NCBI GenBank assembly: GCA_947174015.1
Contig: CAMWHJ010000016.1
Coordinates: 1-53,256, forward strand
Source: an uncultured Lachnospiraceae bacterium
GTDB lineage: Bacteria > Bacillota > Clostridia > Lachnospirales > Lachnospiraceae
Direction of reading: 5' to 3'
Length of the DNA stretch: 53,256 bases
The position numbers and the translations under genes were made by a program. Below the pieces are notes generated by a model. It made no database searches. It saw only the letters and a program-made list of their open reading frames with translations, and was not told the origin of the DNA. Positions 17,071-25,613 of this stretch are shown one piece after another. Positions within the stretch are counted from its first letter, which is position 1; each line of letters opens with the position of its first letter.

Positions 17071-18063
17071 ATGGGGTACAAAGCATTGATTGTTGATGAT
17101 AATGCTGTAAATGCAACTGTAATTTCAGGTTTATTGAATAAATTTCATGTGGAATCGGAAGTGGCTCTTGATGGGGCAGAGGCGATTGCACGCAGAGATT
17201 TGGTGAATTTCCAAATTGTTTTTACGGATTATCTGATGCCTGGCATAGATGGAATCGGAGTGGGAAAACAAATTCGACAGTGTATCCATGATCAAGGAAA
17301 GGATATACCGGTGGTTTTGTGTACTGCCAATGTGGGAGCCGCCGGTCTTGCGGCAGATGTGGAAACAGGAATCAGTTACATTTTGAAGAAACCGGTAAAG
17401 GTGCAGGAATTAGAACAAGTGCTGCAGCGGTATGTGGATGAGAGGTTATGTCTGGATAACAGTCAGTCACAGCCGGCAGTCTCCATGTTGAATATTCCCG
17501 GATTGGATACGGCATATGCCATCCGGCAGGCAGGCGGTGAAAGGCTCTACTTAAACATTTTAAGCGAATACCATAAAGCCATTAAAGAGACTTGTGAGCG
17601 GCTGCGCAAATATGAGCAGACAAATGATACGGTGAATTATCGCATTGAAGTTCATGGATTAAAAAGTTCTTGCAGATTGGTGGGGGCCATGGAGCTGGCG
17701 AATTTATGTGAATACTTGGAAAACGAGACAAAATCAAAAACACCGATGGATTTAAAGGGGCAGACTGCGTATCTATTGCGTATTTATGAGAGTTTCATTG
17801 AACGGTTGGCTCCCTTTATAAAACAAGAGGAATCAAATCAGGAGCAGGAGAGCATCTCCAAGGAAAAGGCAAAAGAGCAGTTCCTAAGTATTCGTCGGTT
17901 ATTGGAGGATTTTGAACTGGATGAGGCAGAGGAACTCTTAGAAGAATTACAGCAATACAAGTTGAATGAAGCTTATAAGCTGTGTTTGGATAAGCTTTCG
18001 GAATGCATCGGTGCTGTTGATTATGAGGGCGGAATTATGGCTATTGATGCCTGTGAATTATAG
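17071..18063 (+). CDS. Response regulator-Hpt phosphorelay protein
   Basis: 330 aa, cytosolic. REC domain 1-130: acidic pair in IVDDNAVN, phospho-acceptor Asp53 (FTDYLMPGIDG), conserved Thr (LCTANVG) and Lys (LKKPVK). The Hpt domain (about 150-245) carries phospho-His195 in EVHGLKSSCRLVGA. A helical tail of about 70 residues follows (FLSIRRLLEDFELDEAEELL...). There is no kinase or DNA-binding output, so it must receive phosphate from a separate sensor and pass it on. The same REC-Hpt-tail order ends both hybrid kinases at 42.6 and 45.4 kb, suggesting that this is a detached C-terminal half of such a kinase or a shuttle between them. RBS GGAAAGGAGGATG. The next gene is spoIVA, but with its own promoter. 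Confidence 0.85.
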   Translation: MGYKALIVDDNAVNATVISGLLNKFHVESEVALDGAEAIARRDLVNFQIVFTDYLMPGIDGIGVGKQIRQCIHDQGKDIPVVLCTANVGAAGLAADVETGISYILKKPVKVQELEQVLQRYVDERLCLDNSQSQPAVSMLNIPGLDTAYAIRQAGGERLYLNILSEYHKAIKETCERLRKYEQTNDTVNYRIEVHGLKSSCRLVGAMELANLCEYLENETKSKTPMDLKGQTAYLLRIYESFIERLAPFIKQEESNQEQESISKEKAKEQFLSIRRLLEDFELDEAEELLEELQQYKLNEAYKLCLDKLSECIGAVDYEGGIMAIDACEL

Positions 18064-18122
18064 GAATAGAGTATCATAAGGAGAGTATAGAGATAATTTG
18101 GCTTGTGGAAACAAATTGTAAA

Positions 18123-18151
18123 GAATATTCATTGTCCTTCTGACATATAGT
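18123..18151 (+). promoter_or_regulatory. Sigma-E-like promoter of spoIVA
   Basis: GAATATT (18123-18129), 14-nt spacer, CATATAGT (18144-18151) closely matches the mother-cell sigma-E pattern (ATATT / CATACANT). It is placed about 55 nt before the spoIVA start. Fits the known mother-cell expression of spoIVA. Confidence 0.65.
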
Positions 18152-18207
18152 ATAGTAATTGGAAGCATGAGAAGATTTCAGTTACACTAATGTCAGGAGG
18201 ATTTTTT

Positions 18208-19680
18208 ATGAAAACCTTTAATTTGTACAAGGACATACAGGCACGCACCAACGGAGAGATATATCTGGGGGTGGTTGGGCCGGTGCGAAGTGGTAAATCA
18301 ACTTTTATTAAGCGGTTCATGGATGTGATGGTACTGCCGCAGATGGAAGATGAATATGCCAGAGAGCGAACCAAGGACGAACTGCCTCAGTCGGCACAGG
18401 GCAGAACCATTATGACCACCGAACCGAAATTTATTCCCAAAGAGGCAGCAAAGATAAAACTGTTGGATGATGTGGAAGTGTCGGTACGTCTCATTGACTG
18501 TGTGGGCTATATGGTAGAGGGGGCGGAAGGGCATGTGGAAGGGGAAAAGGAGCGCATGGTGAAAACCCCTTGGTCTGACAAGGAAATCCCCTTTACTAAG
18601 GCGGCAGAAATCGGTACTCAAAAAGTGATCCACGATCATTCCACCATTGGAATTGTCATTACAACAGATGGCAGTGTCAGTGGAATCCCAAGGGAAAATT
18701 ACATAGCGGCAGAGGAGAAAACCATTGCAGAACTAAAGAAAATCGGCAGACCTTTTATTGTAATTCTAAATTCTGAAAAGCCATACAGTGATGAAAGTAT
18801 GGCCTTGGCAGAGGCGATTGCAGCCAAAAATAGAGTGAAAGTGTTAAGCATGAACTGTATGCAGTTGAGAAAGGATGATATTTCCAAAATTTTAGAGGGG
18901 GTATTGAAGGAATTTCCAGTGATGGAAATCTCTTATTTTGTGCCAAAGTGGGTGGAAACCCTTCCCATGACTCATCCAATCAAGAAAGAGATTGTGGAAA
19001 AAATCCGAGAGAGTACGGAGAAAGTCAAAGTTATCGAAGATGTCAGCGAGGATGTGCTTTCCTTTGACAGTGAATACGTCAGCAGGATTAAACTGGATGA
19101 CATGGATTTATCCACTGGGAATATCCGGGTTCAACTGCAAATCGAGGATAAGTATTACTATGAAATGCTTTCGGAAATGATGGGGATTTTGGTGGAAAAT
19201 GAATATGGTCTGCTGTCCACGGTAAAAGAGCTGGCAAAGATGAAACAGGAGTATCAAAAGACGGCACAGGCATTTCAGACAGTAAAAATGAAAGGTTATG
19301 GTGTGGTAACTCCCTCTCAGGCGGATATTAAATTGTATGAACCGGAAATTGTTAAGCATGGCAGCAAATTTGGCGTGAAAATTCGTTCCGAAGCACCATC
19401 CATTCACATGATTCGGGCAGGTATTGAAACGGAAATTGCCCCCATTGTGGGAAGTGAGCAGCAGGCAAAGGATTTGATTGATTATATTAAAAATAACAGC
19501 AATGAGGAAGAAGGAATTTGGAATATCAATATTTTTGGCAAGTCGGTGGAACAGTTAGTTACCGATGGAATTCAGTCGAAGTTGTCTCAGATCGGCGAAG
19601 AGAGTCAGCTGAAGCTGCAGGATACCATGCAAAAGATTGTAAATGACAGTAATGGAGGAATGGTCTGCATTATTATTTAA
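18208..19680 (+). CDS. spoIVA: Stage IV sporulation protein A (coat morphogenetic ATPase)
   Basis: 490 aa. SpoIVA polymerises on the forespore outer membrane with ATP hydrolysis and is the base layer of the spore coat. Walker A at residues 24-32 (GPVRSGKST), then the TRAFAC-type switch stretch RLIDCVGYMVEGAEGHVEG, and a C-terminal domain ending in hydrophobic GGMVCIII, all typical of the family. The length matches orthologues (about 492). I start at ATG 18208 because TCAGGAGG precedes it; the upstream in-frame ATG at 18190 overlaps that RBS. Monocistronic, with a sigma-E-like promoter upstream and a terminator downstream. Confidence 0.96.
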   Translation: MKTFNLYKDIQARTNGEIYLGVVGPVRSGKSTFIKRFMDVMVLPQMEDEYARERTKDELPQSAQGRTIMTTEPKFIPKEAAKIKLLDDVEVSVRLIDCVGYMVEGAEGHVEGEKERMVKTPWSDKEIPFTKAAEIGTQKVIHDHSTIGIVITTDGSVSGIPRENYIAAEEKTIAELKKIGRPFIVILNSEKPYSDESMALAEAIAAKNRVKVLSMNCMQLRKDDISKILEGVLKEFPVMEISYFVPKWVETLPMTHPIKKEIVEKIRESTEKVKVIEDVSEDVLSFDSEYVSRIKLDDMDLSTGNIRVQLQIEDKYYYEMLSEMMGILVENEYGLLSTVKELAKMKQEYQKTAQAFQTVKMKGYGVVTPSQADIKLYEPEIVKHGSKFGVKIRSEAPSIHMIRAGIETEIAPIVGSEQQAKDLIDYIKNNSNEEEGIWNINIFGKSVEQLVTDGIQSKLSQIGEESQLKLQDTMQKIVNDSNGGMVCIII

Positions 19681-19700
19681 TAATTGCCATATATAAGAAC

Positions 19701-19730
19701 AAAGCACTGGTTTGCCAACACCAGTGCTTT
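19701..19730. terminator. Bidirectional terminator between spoIVA and the FapA-like gene
   Basis: AAAGCACTGGT pairs perfectly with ACCAGTGCTTT across an 8-nt loop. The two genes converge here, so the hairpin can serve both. Confidence 0.85.
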
Positions 19731-19751
19731 TGCAATATACCTGATAATATG

Positions 19752-22241
19752 TTACTCAGGTTTCTCTTCTTGTTTTTTGGATGGTTCCTGGTATTCCTCC
19801 ATAATCACTTTGCGGTCTCTCAGACGATAGGTCACGTTATGCTGTTCCTCCTTTACCGTATGTCTTTCGGCATTGATGGAAATGGAGGTACCCGGATAAA
19901 CATTCTTACGAAAACCGGCAAAGGAGTTGGCAGATGTTTCAATAATGCTGTTGCAGTTTTCTAACTGCTCCTTTTGTTTTGCCAGATCATCTTCCTTGAT
20001 TTGAATTGCCTTTTGCAGCATTAAATAAGTGTAATGTTCCGTTTGTCCCTGTTCTTCAAAAATAACCATGTTTTTTCGGAGTGCCGAGAGTTCCAGTTTT
20101 ATTTTGGATATGGTCTGCATGGTATCCCCGTATTCCTTGATGACTTCTGCATCCACTCCCAGCACCAGTCTGGTGGGGAGTTCTGCTCTGTTGCCCACGG
20201 TATTGGCATCAATGCAGCAGAGAGCTCTGGTGATTCCCCCCAGGATTAAACCACGTTTTCCTGACAGCAGCACACTGTCCATGGAGGTCACATCACAATT
20301 CAAAATATGATTGGAATTCAGGCAGCCTTCACATTTGATGGTGGTGGATTCAAAAAAAGGTGCAGATACATTCCCGCCGGATTCGATATAGGAGATACCG
20401 CCTCCCTGGATTCCTTTGGCAAGCACCACATCACCGCCTGCATAGATGGTGGCAGCTTCCACATAGCCATTGACTTTCACATAGCCGGTGGCACGAATCA
20501 CCATATTGGGAATTACATTTCCGGAGATTTCCACATTTCCGTCAAAGTTAATATTGCCTACGGACAAATCCAGATCTTTCTGAACGGAAAGACAGTTGAT
20601 AATATTCAGCTTGTCTTTCTGAAATTCGATCTGTCCACTGTTTAGGGCACGATAAGTCAGGTGATCCTCACTCATAACAAACCCTTTTCCCCGCAGTACC
20701 GGCAAATCCTTGCCTCGTTTTGGAATCATCAGCTTACCGGTAACGGTGTAGCCATACTCGCCGGGGGTGGCGGGAGTGTATTCTGCCAAAAGCTGATTTT
20801 TTGTGGTAAATTCATAGGCAGAGCTGTTAAAGTAATCCACCGATCCATCCGGCAGAATGGTGGGCTTATGGTTATGGGTATCCGTATTAAAGTGATAAGT
20901 AAAATAACCATCCTTTCCATTGACAGGCTCTTTTCCCCGGGCAACCACCACAGGCTGATTGTAGGCTTTGTTTTTTAGTATCATCTGCAGACTGGAAAGA
21001 TTTAAGCCCTGACGAATATTCTGTTCGCCTAATAATGCCACCAGTTGTTCCAGCCGGTAGGCTTCTGTCTCTGGTGGAGCCAGTGACAGAGTGGCAATCA
21101 TGCCGTCCGGAGAGACTTCCACAGTGGTTTCCGGAACACGGTTGGTGTCAGGTGTGTTGTCTTTTTCTTCAGTTTCTTTTGCTTCTTTTTCTTTTGCCTC
21201 TTTGGCAGCTTCCTCCGCAGCGGCTTCCGCTTCCATAGATGCCTTAATTTCATCCTCGGAAAGTGCCAGCATATCATTGACCAGATGGGCAGATTCCTTG
21301 GCAAATAAAAGTTTTTCTCTGGTGCGGTTCATCACTGAGGCAGAGATGGTGGAGTCGGCATAGACGGAAACTTCCAAACCCTGTTCCAGACCAAGACGAA
21401 TCTGCTCCATCTGTTCTGCTTTGAATTTATTATCTCCATAGAGAGAAACGTCCAATCCGGCCTCGAAGCCCAGACGGATTTCGCGTATTTGCCTGTAATC
21501 GGTGGTAATTGTCAGATAAGGTTTTATGTTGATTTGCTGTTGCAGGCACATACTGATCTGTTCAATTTGATCTGCATTATAGCCATCTTCCACATAGGGA
21601 AGAATGTCATATCCCCAGGCGGTGGATTTACGCAGCTGCCGAAGTACCTTGGAGCTAACCCCCATGTTCAGATATTTTTCAAAATCAAAGTCATCTTGGA
21701 GGGAGCGGCGGATTTCACGCATCATAATGGCATCATATTCTTTTTTTGCATACTTGGACACGTCTAACTTATTTTGAAGCCCCTTGCGGATTTCCAACAT
21801 TTCCGAAGCAGAAAAATCCGGGGATTCATAGTAGGAAATGTTCAGTTCCTCCAAAAGTCCCAAACGAAGCTGCTCCATTTGCTGCGGATTGTAATCTAAA
21901 AGTCCATAGTGCTCAATGGCTACCCCTGCCTTATAACCCAGATAAATCTGTTCCAGCTGAGCCCAGTCAAAGCCCTGCTCCAGCCATATTTTTAAAGAAA
22001 TGCCTTCCTTCAAACCCTTCCGCAGAATTTCCATTTTCTGCGGACTGAGTTTAGGGTCAAGGTAATAATTTACATCTACCTTGTTTTCCAAGCCTTTTAA
22101 AATTTCTATTAGTTGTGGAATGGAAAATTTCAGTTCCTGATAGCGTTTGATGTCACCACCTAAAAGTTTGCATGCCTTTAGGAGCAAGTGATATTTTTGG
22201 ATTTCTACGTTGTTTGCATGTTTGCTGTTTTGTTCCGCCAT
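19752..22241 (-). CDS. FapA/DUF342 protein with ten 26-residue repeats
   Basis: 829 aa. Residues 41-300 form ten consecutive repeats, each exactly 26 residues, with a core of roughly Q-M-E-Q-I-R-x-G-L followed by G-L-D-V-x-x-Y. An Ala/Glu/Lys-rich linker follows (about 325-350), and then a DUF342/FapA region (about 375-740) with its right-handed beta-helix Gly-rich strands (for example GNVEISGNVIPNM, GYVEAATIYAGGDVVLAKGIQGGG). A C-terminal coiled-coil-like helix follows (MQTISKIKLELSALRKN...). DUF342 proteins are named for a role in flagellar assembly or polar localisation, but many have no flagellar link, and none is encoded nearby. ATG 22241 follows AAAGGGGAAAC; an upstream ATG at 22280 lacks an RBS. 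The repeat array is not part of typical FapA. Confidence 0.85.
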   Translation of the reverse strand: MAEQNSKHANNVEIQKYHLLLKACKLLGGDIKRYQELKFSIPQLIEILKGLENKVDVNYYLDPKLSPQKMEILRKGLKEGISLKIWLEQGFDWAQLEQIYLGYKAGVAIEHYGLLDYNPQQMEQLRLGLLEELNISYYESPDFSASEMLEIRKGLQNKLDVSKYAKKEYDAIMMREIRRSLQDDFDFEKYLNMGVSSKVLRQLRKSTAWGYDILPYVEDGYNADQIEQISMCLQQQINIKPYLTITTDYRQIREIRLGFEAGLDVSLYGDNKFKAEQMEQIRLGLEQGLEVSVYADSTISASVMNRTREKLLFAKESAHLVNDMLALSEDEIKASMEAEAAAEEAAKEAKEKEAKETEEKDNTPDTNRVPETTVEVSPDGMIATLSLAPPETEAYRLEQLVALLGEQNIRQGLNLSSLQMILKNKAYNQPVVVARGKEPVNGKDGYFTYHFNTDTHNHKPTILPDGSVDYFNSSAYEFTTKNQLLAEYTPATPGEYGYTVTGKLMIPKRGKDLPVLRGKGFVMSEDHLTYRALNSGQIEFQKDKLNIINCLSVQKDLDLSVGNINFDGNVEISGNVIPNMVIRATGYVKVNGYVEAATIYAGGDVVLAKGIQGGGISYIESGGNVSAPFFESTTIKCEGCLNSNHILNCDVTSMDSVLLSGKRGLILGGITRALCCIDANTVGNRAELPTRLVLGVDAEVIKEYGDTMQTISKIKLELSALRKNMVIFEEQGQTEHYTYLMLQKAIQIKEDDLAKQKEQLENCNSIIETSANSFAGFRKNVYPGTSISINAERHTVKEEQHNVTYRLRDRKVIMEEYQEPSKKQEEKPE

Positions 22242-22465
22242 ACTTGTTTCCCCTTTACATTGTATTCGCTGATTTTGCATGATTTATCATAACAATTCCG
22301 TATGTTCACAGTTACCCTTTTCTTTCTTTTATCATACATCAAAAATGTATATTTTACAAACAAAATCATGGAAAAATATGTAAAAAACATACAAAAATAC
22401 AATAATAATATCTGGCAATTTTGGAAAGAATAGATGTTAGCTTATGAGAAAGTGGGAAAGAGAAC

Positions 22466-22891
22466 ATGAGAGTAAAGTCTTTTCTGGTGCAAAATTCCGT
22501 TTTGTGTGTGCTGGGCGGGGGAATGTATTACTGTATTGAGCTGCTGTATCGGGGACATTCCCATTGGAGTATGTTTCTGCTGGGGGGGATCTGTTTCGGA
22601 TGGGTGGATTTAATTTGCGAGAAATTCACCAGATTAAGAAACCTTTGGCAGAAAATGGCGGTCAGTGCTTTGGGGATTACTTTTCTGGAATGGTTTACGG
22701 GATGTATTGTGAATCTGTGGCTGAAATGGAATGTGTGGGATTACAGTGCCCTGCCTTTGCAGATTATGGGGCAGGTAAGTTTGTTGTTCAGCCTTTTTTG
22801 GTTTCTGTTGTCCTATCCGGCAATTCGACTTTGTGAATCTATCCGTATTTTATTATTTGCTAACTGTTCAGAGCCAAGCAAATTGGACTAA
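22466..22891 (+). CDS. Small CmpB-like (ABC_trans_CmpB) membrane protein
   Basis: 141 aa with four hydrophobic segments. The pattern GGGMYYCIELLYRGHSHWSMFLLGGICF and ITFLEWFTGCIVNLWLKWNVWDYS matches the putative ABC-transporter type IV / CmpB membrane family of Firmicutes (function unknown). The last ten residues (NCSEPSKLD and the stop) are encoded by the palindromic element at 22862, so the original C-terminus may have been altered. RBS evidence is modest (AAAGAGAAC). It is divergent from the FapA-like gene and followed by a terminator. Confidence 0.7.
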   Translation: MRVKSFLVQNSVLCVLGGGMYYCIELLYRGHSHWSMFLLGGICFGWVDLICEKFTRLRNLWQKMAVSALGITFLEWFTGCIVNLWLKWNVWDYSALPLQIMGQVSLLFSLFWFLLSYPAIRLCESIRILLFANCSEPSKLD

Positions 22892-22933
22892 AATATGCGA
22901 TGCATGTTTCATGCAGGTTGGCTCTGAACAGCT
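22862..22933. repeat. Long palindromic element overlapping the CmpB-like stop codon
   Basis: AACTGTTCAGAGCCAA (22862-22877) pairs with TTGGCTCTGAACAGCT (22918-22933), one mismatch. The arm is shared with the element at 5281 (CTGTTCAGAGC), but the 40-nt centre differs and holds its own GCATG-TTT-CATGC hairpin. Confidence 0.75.
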
Positions 22934-22972
22934 GGGGTATAAAAGTAAAAGGATAAAAATTCAAGCAAAAAG

Positions 22973-23023
22973 AGACAGCATTTTGCATATTTAGACTGCA
23001 AATGCTGTCTTATTTTGTTTTTT
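22973..23023 (+). terminator. Terminator of the CmpB-like gene
   Basis: AGACAGCATTTTGCA pairs with TGCAAATGCTGTCT (one bulged T), loop 9 nt, followed by TATTTTGTTTTTT. Confidence 0.85.
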
Positions 23024-23086
23024 CGTATAAAAAACGCCATTTTTTCTTGAAAATCCAGCCTTTTTTGCGTTTTTGTATAAAAAACG
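23017..23086. promoter_or_regulatory. Two near-identical dyads upstream of spo0A
   Basis: 23017-23036 and 23068-23086 both read approximately GTTTTT-(C)GTAT-AAAAAACG, each an inverted repeat, centred about 50 bp apart. They sit roughly 160-220 bp before spo0A. Confidence 0.5.
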
Positions 23087-23133
23087 AGAAAATTGTAGAA
23101 GAAATTATGGGAAAAATGTGGTAAAATAGAAGA

Positions 23134-23140
23134 TGTCGAA
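23134..23140 (+). promoter_or_regulatory. Candidate 0A box upstream of spo0A
   Basis: TGTCGAA is the exact core recognised by phosphorylated Spo0A in Firmicutes. It lies about 100 nt before the spo0A start, consistent with autoregulation. A single 7-mer can occur by chance. Confidence 0.5.
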
Positions 23141-23240
23141 ACATGCGATGATAATGGATTGATTCTCTGAAATTATGACTTTATAATGAATGGAAGTTGA
23201 CTAAGAAAACAGAAAATAAAACAAATTCAGGAGGATTCCT

Positions 23241-24032
23241 ATGGAAAAATTAAATGTTGCAATCGCAGATGATAATGAGATTTTATTAGATTTATTGGAA
23301 GAAATAGTGAAAAGTGACAATGAATTGGATGTTGTTGGAAAGGCACGAAACGGAGAGGAAGTTTTTGGCATTATCAAGGAAAAAGAGCCGGATGTAGTCT
23401 TACTTGATATTGTTATGCCGAAAATGGACGGACTTTGTGTTATGAATAAAGTAAAGAAGGATTCTACGATTAAAAAACAGCCTGCATTTATAATGATATC
23501 TGCCATAGGTCAGGAAAGCATCACAGAGGATGCCTTTGATATGGGGGCTAATTACTATATTATGAAACCCTTTGACAAAGAAGTGGTGATTAATCGAATC
23601 AAACGCACCAGAGATAAGAGAAAAGGAAGCCGGATACAGGAGCGTTATGAGGCATATGAAACGATTGAAGTTAAGCCAAGAAATTTAGAAGCGGATGTGA
23701 CAAATATCATACATGAAATCGGTGTACCTGCACATATTAAAGGATACCAATACTTACGAGATGCGATTATGATGTCAGTGGATGATATGGAAATGCTGAA
23801 TTCAATCACGAAAATCCTGTACCCTACCATTGCAAAGAAATATCAGACGACCTCCAGCCGGGTGGAACGAGCCATTCGGCACGCCATTGAAGTGGCATGG
23901 AGCAGAGGCAAAATGGATACCATTGATGAGTTGTTCGGTTATACCATTAATACGGGAAAGGGAAAACCTACCAATTCAGAATTTATTGCACTGATTGCGG
24001 ACAAAATTCGCTTGGAATACAAAAACCGTTAG
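23241..24032 (+). CDS. spo0A: Sporulation master regulator Spo0A
   Basis: 263 aa. The REC domain (about 1-120) has an acidic pocket in IADDNEILL, phospho-acceptor Asp56 ([13 protein letters not shown]), Ser in MISAIGQE and Lys in IMKPFDK. The C-terminal sporulation-specific helix-turn-helix (about 155-263) includes [19 protein letters not shown] and the DNA recognition helix segment [21 protein letters not shown], both signatures of Spo0A. It controls entry into sporulation after phosphorylation by orphan kinases. The RBS is TCAGGAGG. The common neighbour spoIVB is absent here; glgA follows instead, with its own -10. Confidence 0.97.
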   Translation: MEKLNVAIADDNEILLDLLEEIVKSDNELDVVGKARNGEEVFGIIKEKEPDVVLLDIVMPKMDGLCVMNKVKKDSTIKKQPAFIMISAIGQESITEDAFDMGANYYIMKPFDKEVVINRIKRTRDKRKGSRIQERYEAYETIEVKPRNLEADVTNIIHEIGVPAHIKGYQYLRDAIMMSVDDMEMLNSITKILYPTIAKKYQTTSSRVERAIRHAIEVAWSRGKMDTIDELFGYTINTGKGKPTNSEFIALIADKIRLEYKNR

Positions 24033-24059
24033 AATCTGCTTTTCCATCACTGCAAATTG

Positions 24060-24068
24060 TGTTATAAT
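24060..24068 (+). promoter_or_regulatory. Extended -10 promoter of glgA
   Basis: TGT-TATAAT (24060-24068) lies 37 nt before the glgA ATG. No good -35 is visible 17 nt upstream (TTTTCC), so recognition would depend on the extended -10. Confidence 0.5.
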
Positions 24069-24105
24069 ATTTGCAAAATCGTCAAATACAGTTAGGAGGA
24101 GCGGG

Positions 24106-25554
24106 ATGGAAAAGATATTGTTTGCGGCATCGGAAGCAACCCCATTTATCAAAACCGGAGGGTTAGCAGATGTGGTTGGTTCCCTGCCAAAATGTTTCGA
24201 TAAAGAAAAATATGATGTGAGAGTAATCATTCCAAAATATTTGTGTATTCCCCAGACAAAATTGGAGAATATCAGTTTTTTAACTAATTTTTATGTAAAA
24301 CTGTCATGGCGCAGTCAATATGCGGGAATTTTTGTGACAGAAGTTGATGGTGTTACCGTTTATCTGGTGGACAATGAGTATTATTTTGCAGGTCCAAGAC
24401 CATATGGAAATATTTATGAAGATATTGAGAAATTTGCTTTCTTTTCTAAGGCGGTATTGACCGCATTGCCGGCGATTGATTTTCGACCGGACATTATCCA
24501 CTGCCACGATTGGCAGACCGGTGTGATACCTGTGCTCTTGAAAGAGAGTTTTCGCAGTAATTCCTTTTATCAGGGAATTAAGTCGGTGATGACCATTCAT
24601 AATTTAAAATTTCAAGGCAGATGGGAATTGCAGAAAATCAAGGATGTATTAGGATTGCCGGATTATTATTTTACTTCCGATAAGTTAGAATTTTATGGCG
24701 ATGGTGATTTTTTAAAGGGCGGCATTGTGTTTGCAGATGCCATCACCACAGTCAGCAAAACCTATGCAGAAGAAATTAAGACATTAGAGTATGGAGAGGG
24801 GCTCCATGATCTGTTGAAATCCAGAAGCAGCAGTTTGCGGGGGATTGTGAATGGGATTGATTATGAGGAGTTCAATCCCTTGTCCGATCCATATATTTAC
24901 AAACAATTTGATGCAAGGAGTTTTCGCAAAGAAAAACCGAAGAATAAGCGTGCATTGCAGGAAGAATTCGGTTTAGAACGGGATGATAAGGCATTTTTAA
25001 TCGGAATTGTATCCAGGCTTACAGATCAGAAAGGTCTTGATTTAATAGATCAGGTAATGGATGATTTGTGCGGTATGCATGTGCAGATTATTGTTTTGGG
25101 AACAGGGGAAGAATGGTACGAAAATATGTTCCGGCATTATGAATGGAAGTACCATGGCAAGGTTTCAGCCAACATTTATTACTCGGAAGAGGTGTCCCAT
25201 AAGATTTATGCAGGAGCAGATGCCTTTTTAATGCCCTCTCTTTTCGAACCATGCGGTTTAAGTCAGCTGATCAGTTTCCGCTATGGTACTCTTCCAATTG
25301 TAAGGGAGACAGGGGGACTGAAAGATACCGTGGAACCTTATAATGAATTTGAAAGTACCGGAACGGGTTTTAGTTTCCGCAATTACAATGCGGGTGAAAT
25401 GTTAAATATAGTACGTTATGCAATGGGGGTATTTGAGAACAATAAGAGAGAATGGAACAAGATGATAGACCGGGCAATGGCAGCAGATTTTTCATGGAAG
25501 AAATCTGCCATAAGCTATGAAGAAATGTATGATTGGATGATAAATAAAAAATAA
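24106..25554 (+). CDS. glgA: Glycogen synthase (ADP-glucose type, GT5)
   Basis: 482 aa, typical for bacterial GlgA. It adds glucosyl units from ADP-glucose to an alpha-1,4-glucan. The N-terminal KTGGLADV motif (Lys16) binds the nucleotide sugar phosphates; HCHDWQTG, VNGIDYEEFNP and the C-terminal FEPCGLSQLISFRYGTLPIVRETGGL are the GT5 acceptor and donor-site motifs. I start at ATG 24106, immediately after TTAGGAGGAGCGGG; a longer frame begins inside spo0A at 23995 and is rejected. No other glg gene is adjacent. The position next to spo0A suggests that glycogen storage may be tied to sporulation, but that is inference. Confidence 0.95.
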   Translation: MEKILFAASEATPFIKTGGLADVVGSLPKCFDKEKYDVRVIIPKYLCIPQTKLENISFLTNFYVKLSWRSQYAGIFVTEVDGVTVYLVDNEYYFAGPRPYGNIYEDIEKFAFFSKAVLTALPAIDFRPDIIHCHDWQTGVIPVLLKESFRSNSFYQGIKSVMTIHNLKFQGRWELQKIKDVLGLPDYYFTSDKLEFYGDGDFLKGGIVFADAITTVSKTYAEEIKTLEYGEGLHDLLKSRSSSLRGIVNGIDYEEFNPLSDPYIYKQFDARSFRKEKPKNKRALQEEFGLERDDKAFLIGIVSRLTDQKGLDLIDQVMDDLCGMHVQIIVLGTGEEWYENMFRHYEWKYHGKVSANIYYSEEVSHKIYAGADAFLMPSLFEPCGLSQLISFRYGTLPIVRETGGLKDTVEPYNEFESTGTGFSFRNYNAGEMLNIVRYAMGVFENNKREWNKMIDRAMAADFSWKKSAISYEEMYDWMINKK

Positions 25555-25560
25555 TGCATA

Positions 25561-25613
25561 AAACCTCCCTTTTTTTCTCATAATAGGATGGAAGAAAAAA
25601 AGGAGGTTTTTTT
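25561..25613 (+). terminator. Terminator whose 3' arm holds the next gene's ribosome site
   Basis: AAACCTCC(C)TTTTTTTC pairs with GAAAAAAAGGAGGTTT, followed by more T. The GGAGG at 25602-25606 is also the only Shine-Dalgarno for the ATG at 25614, so folding both terminates transcription and hides the RBS. Confidence 0.8.
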
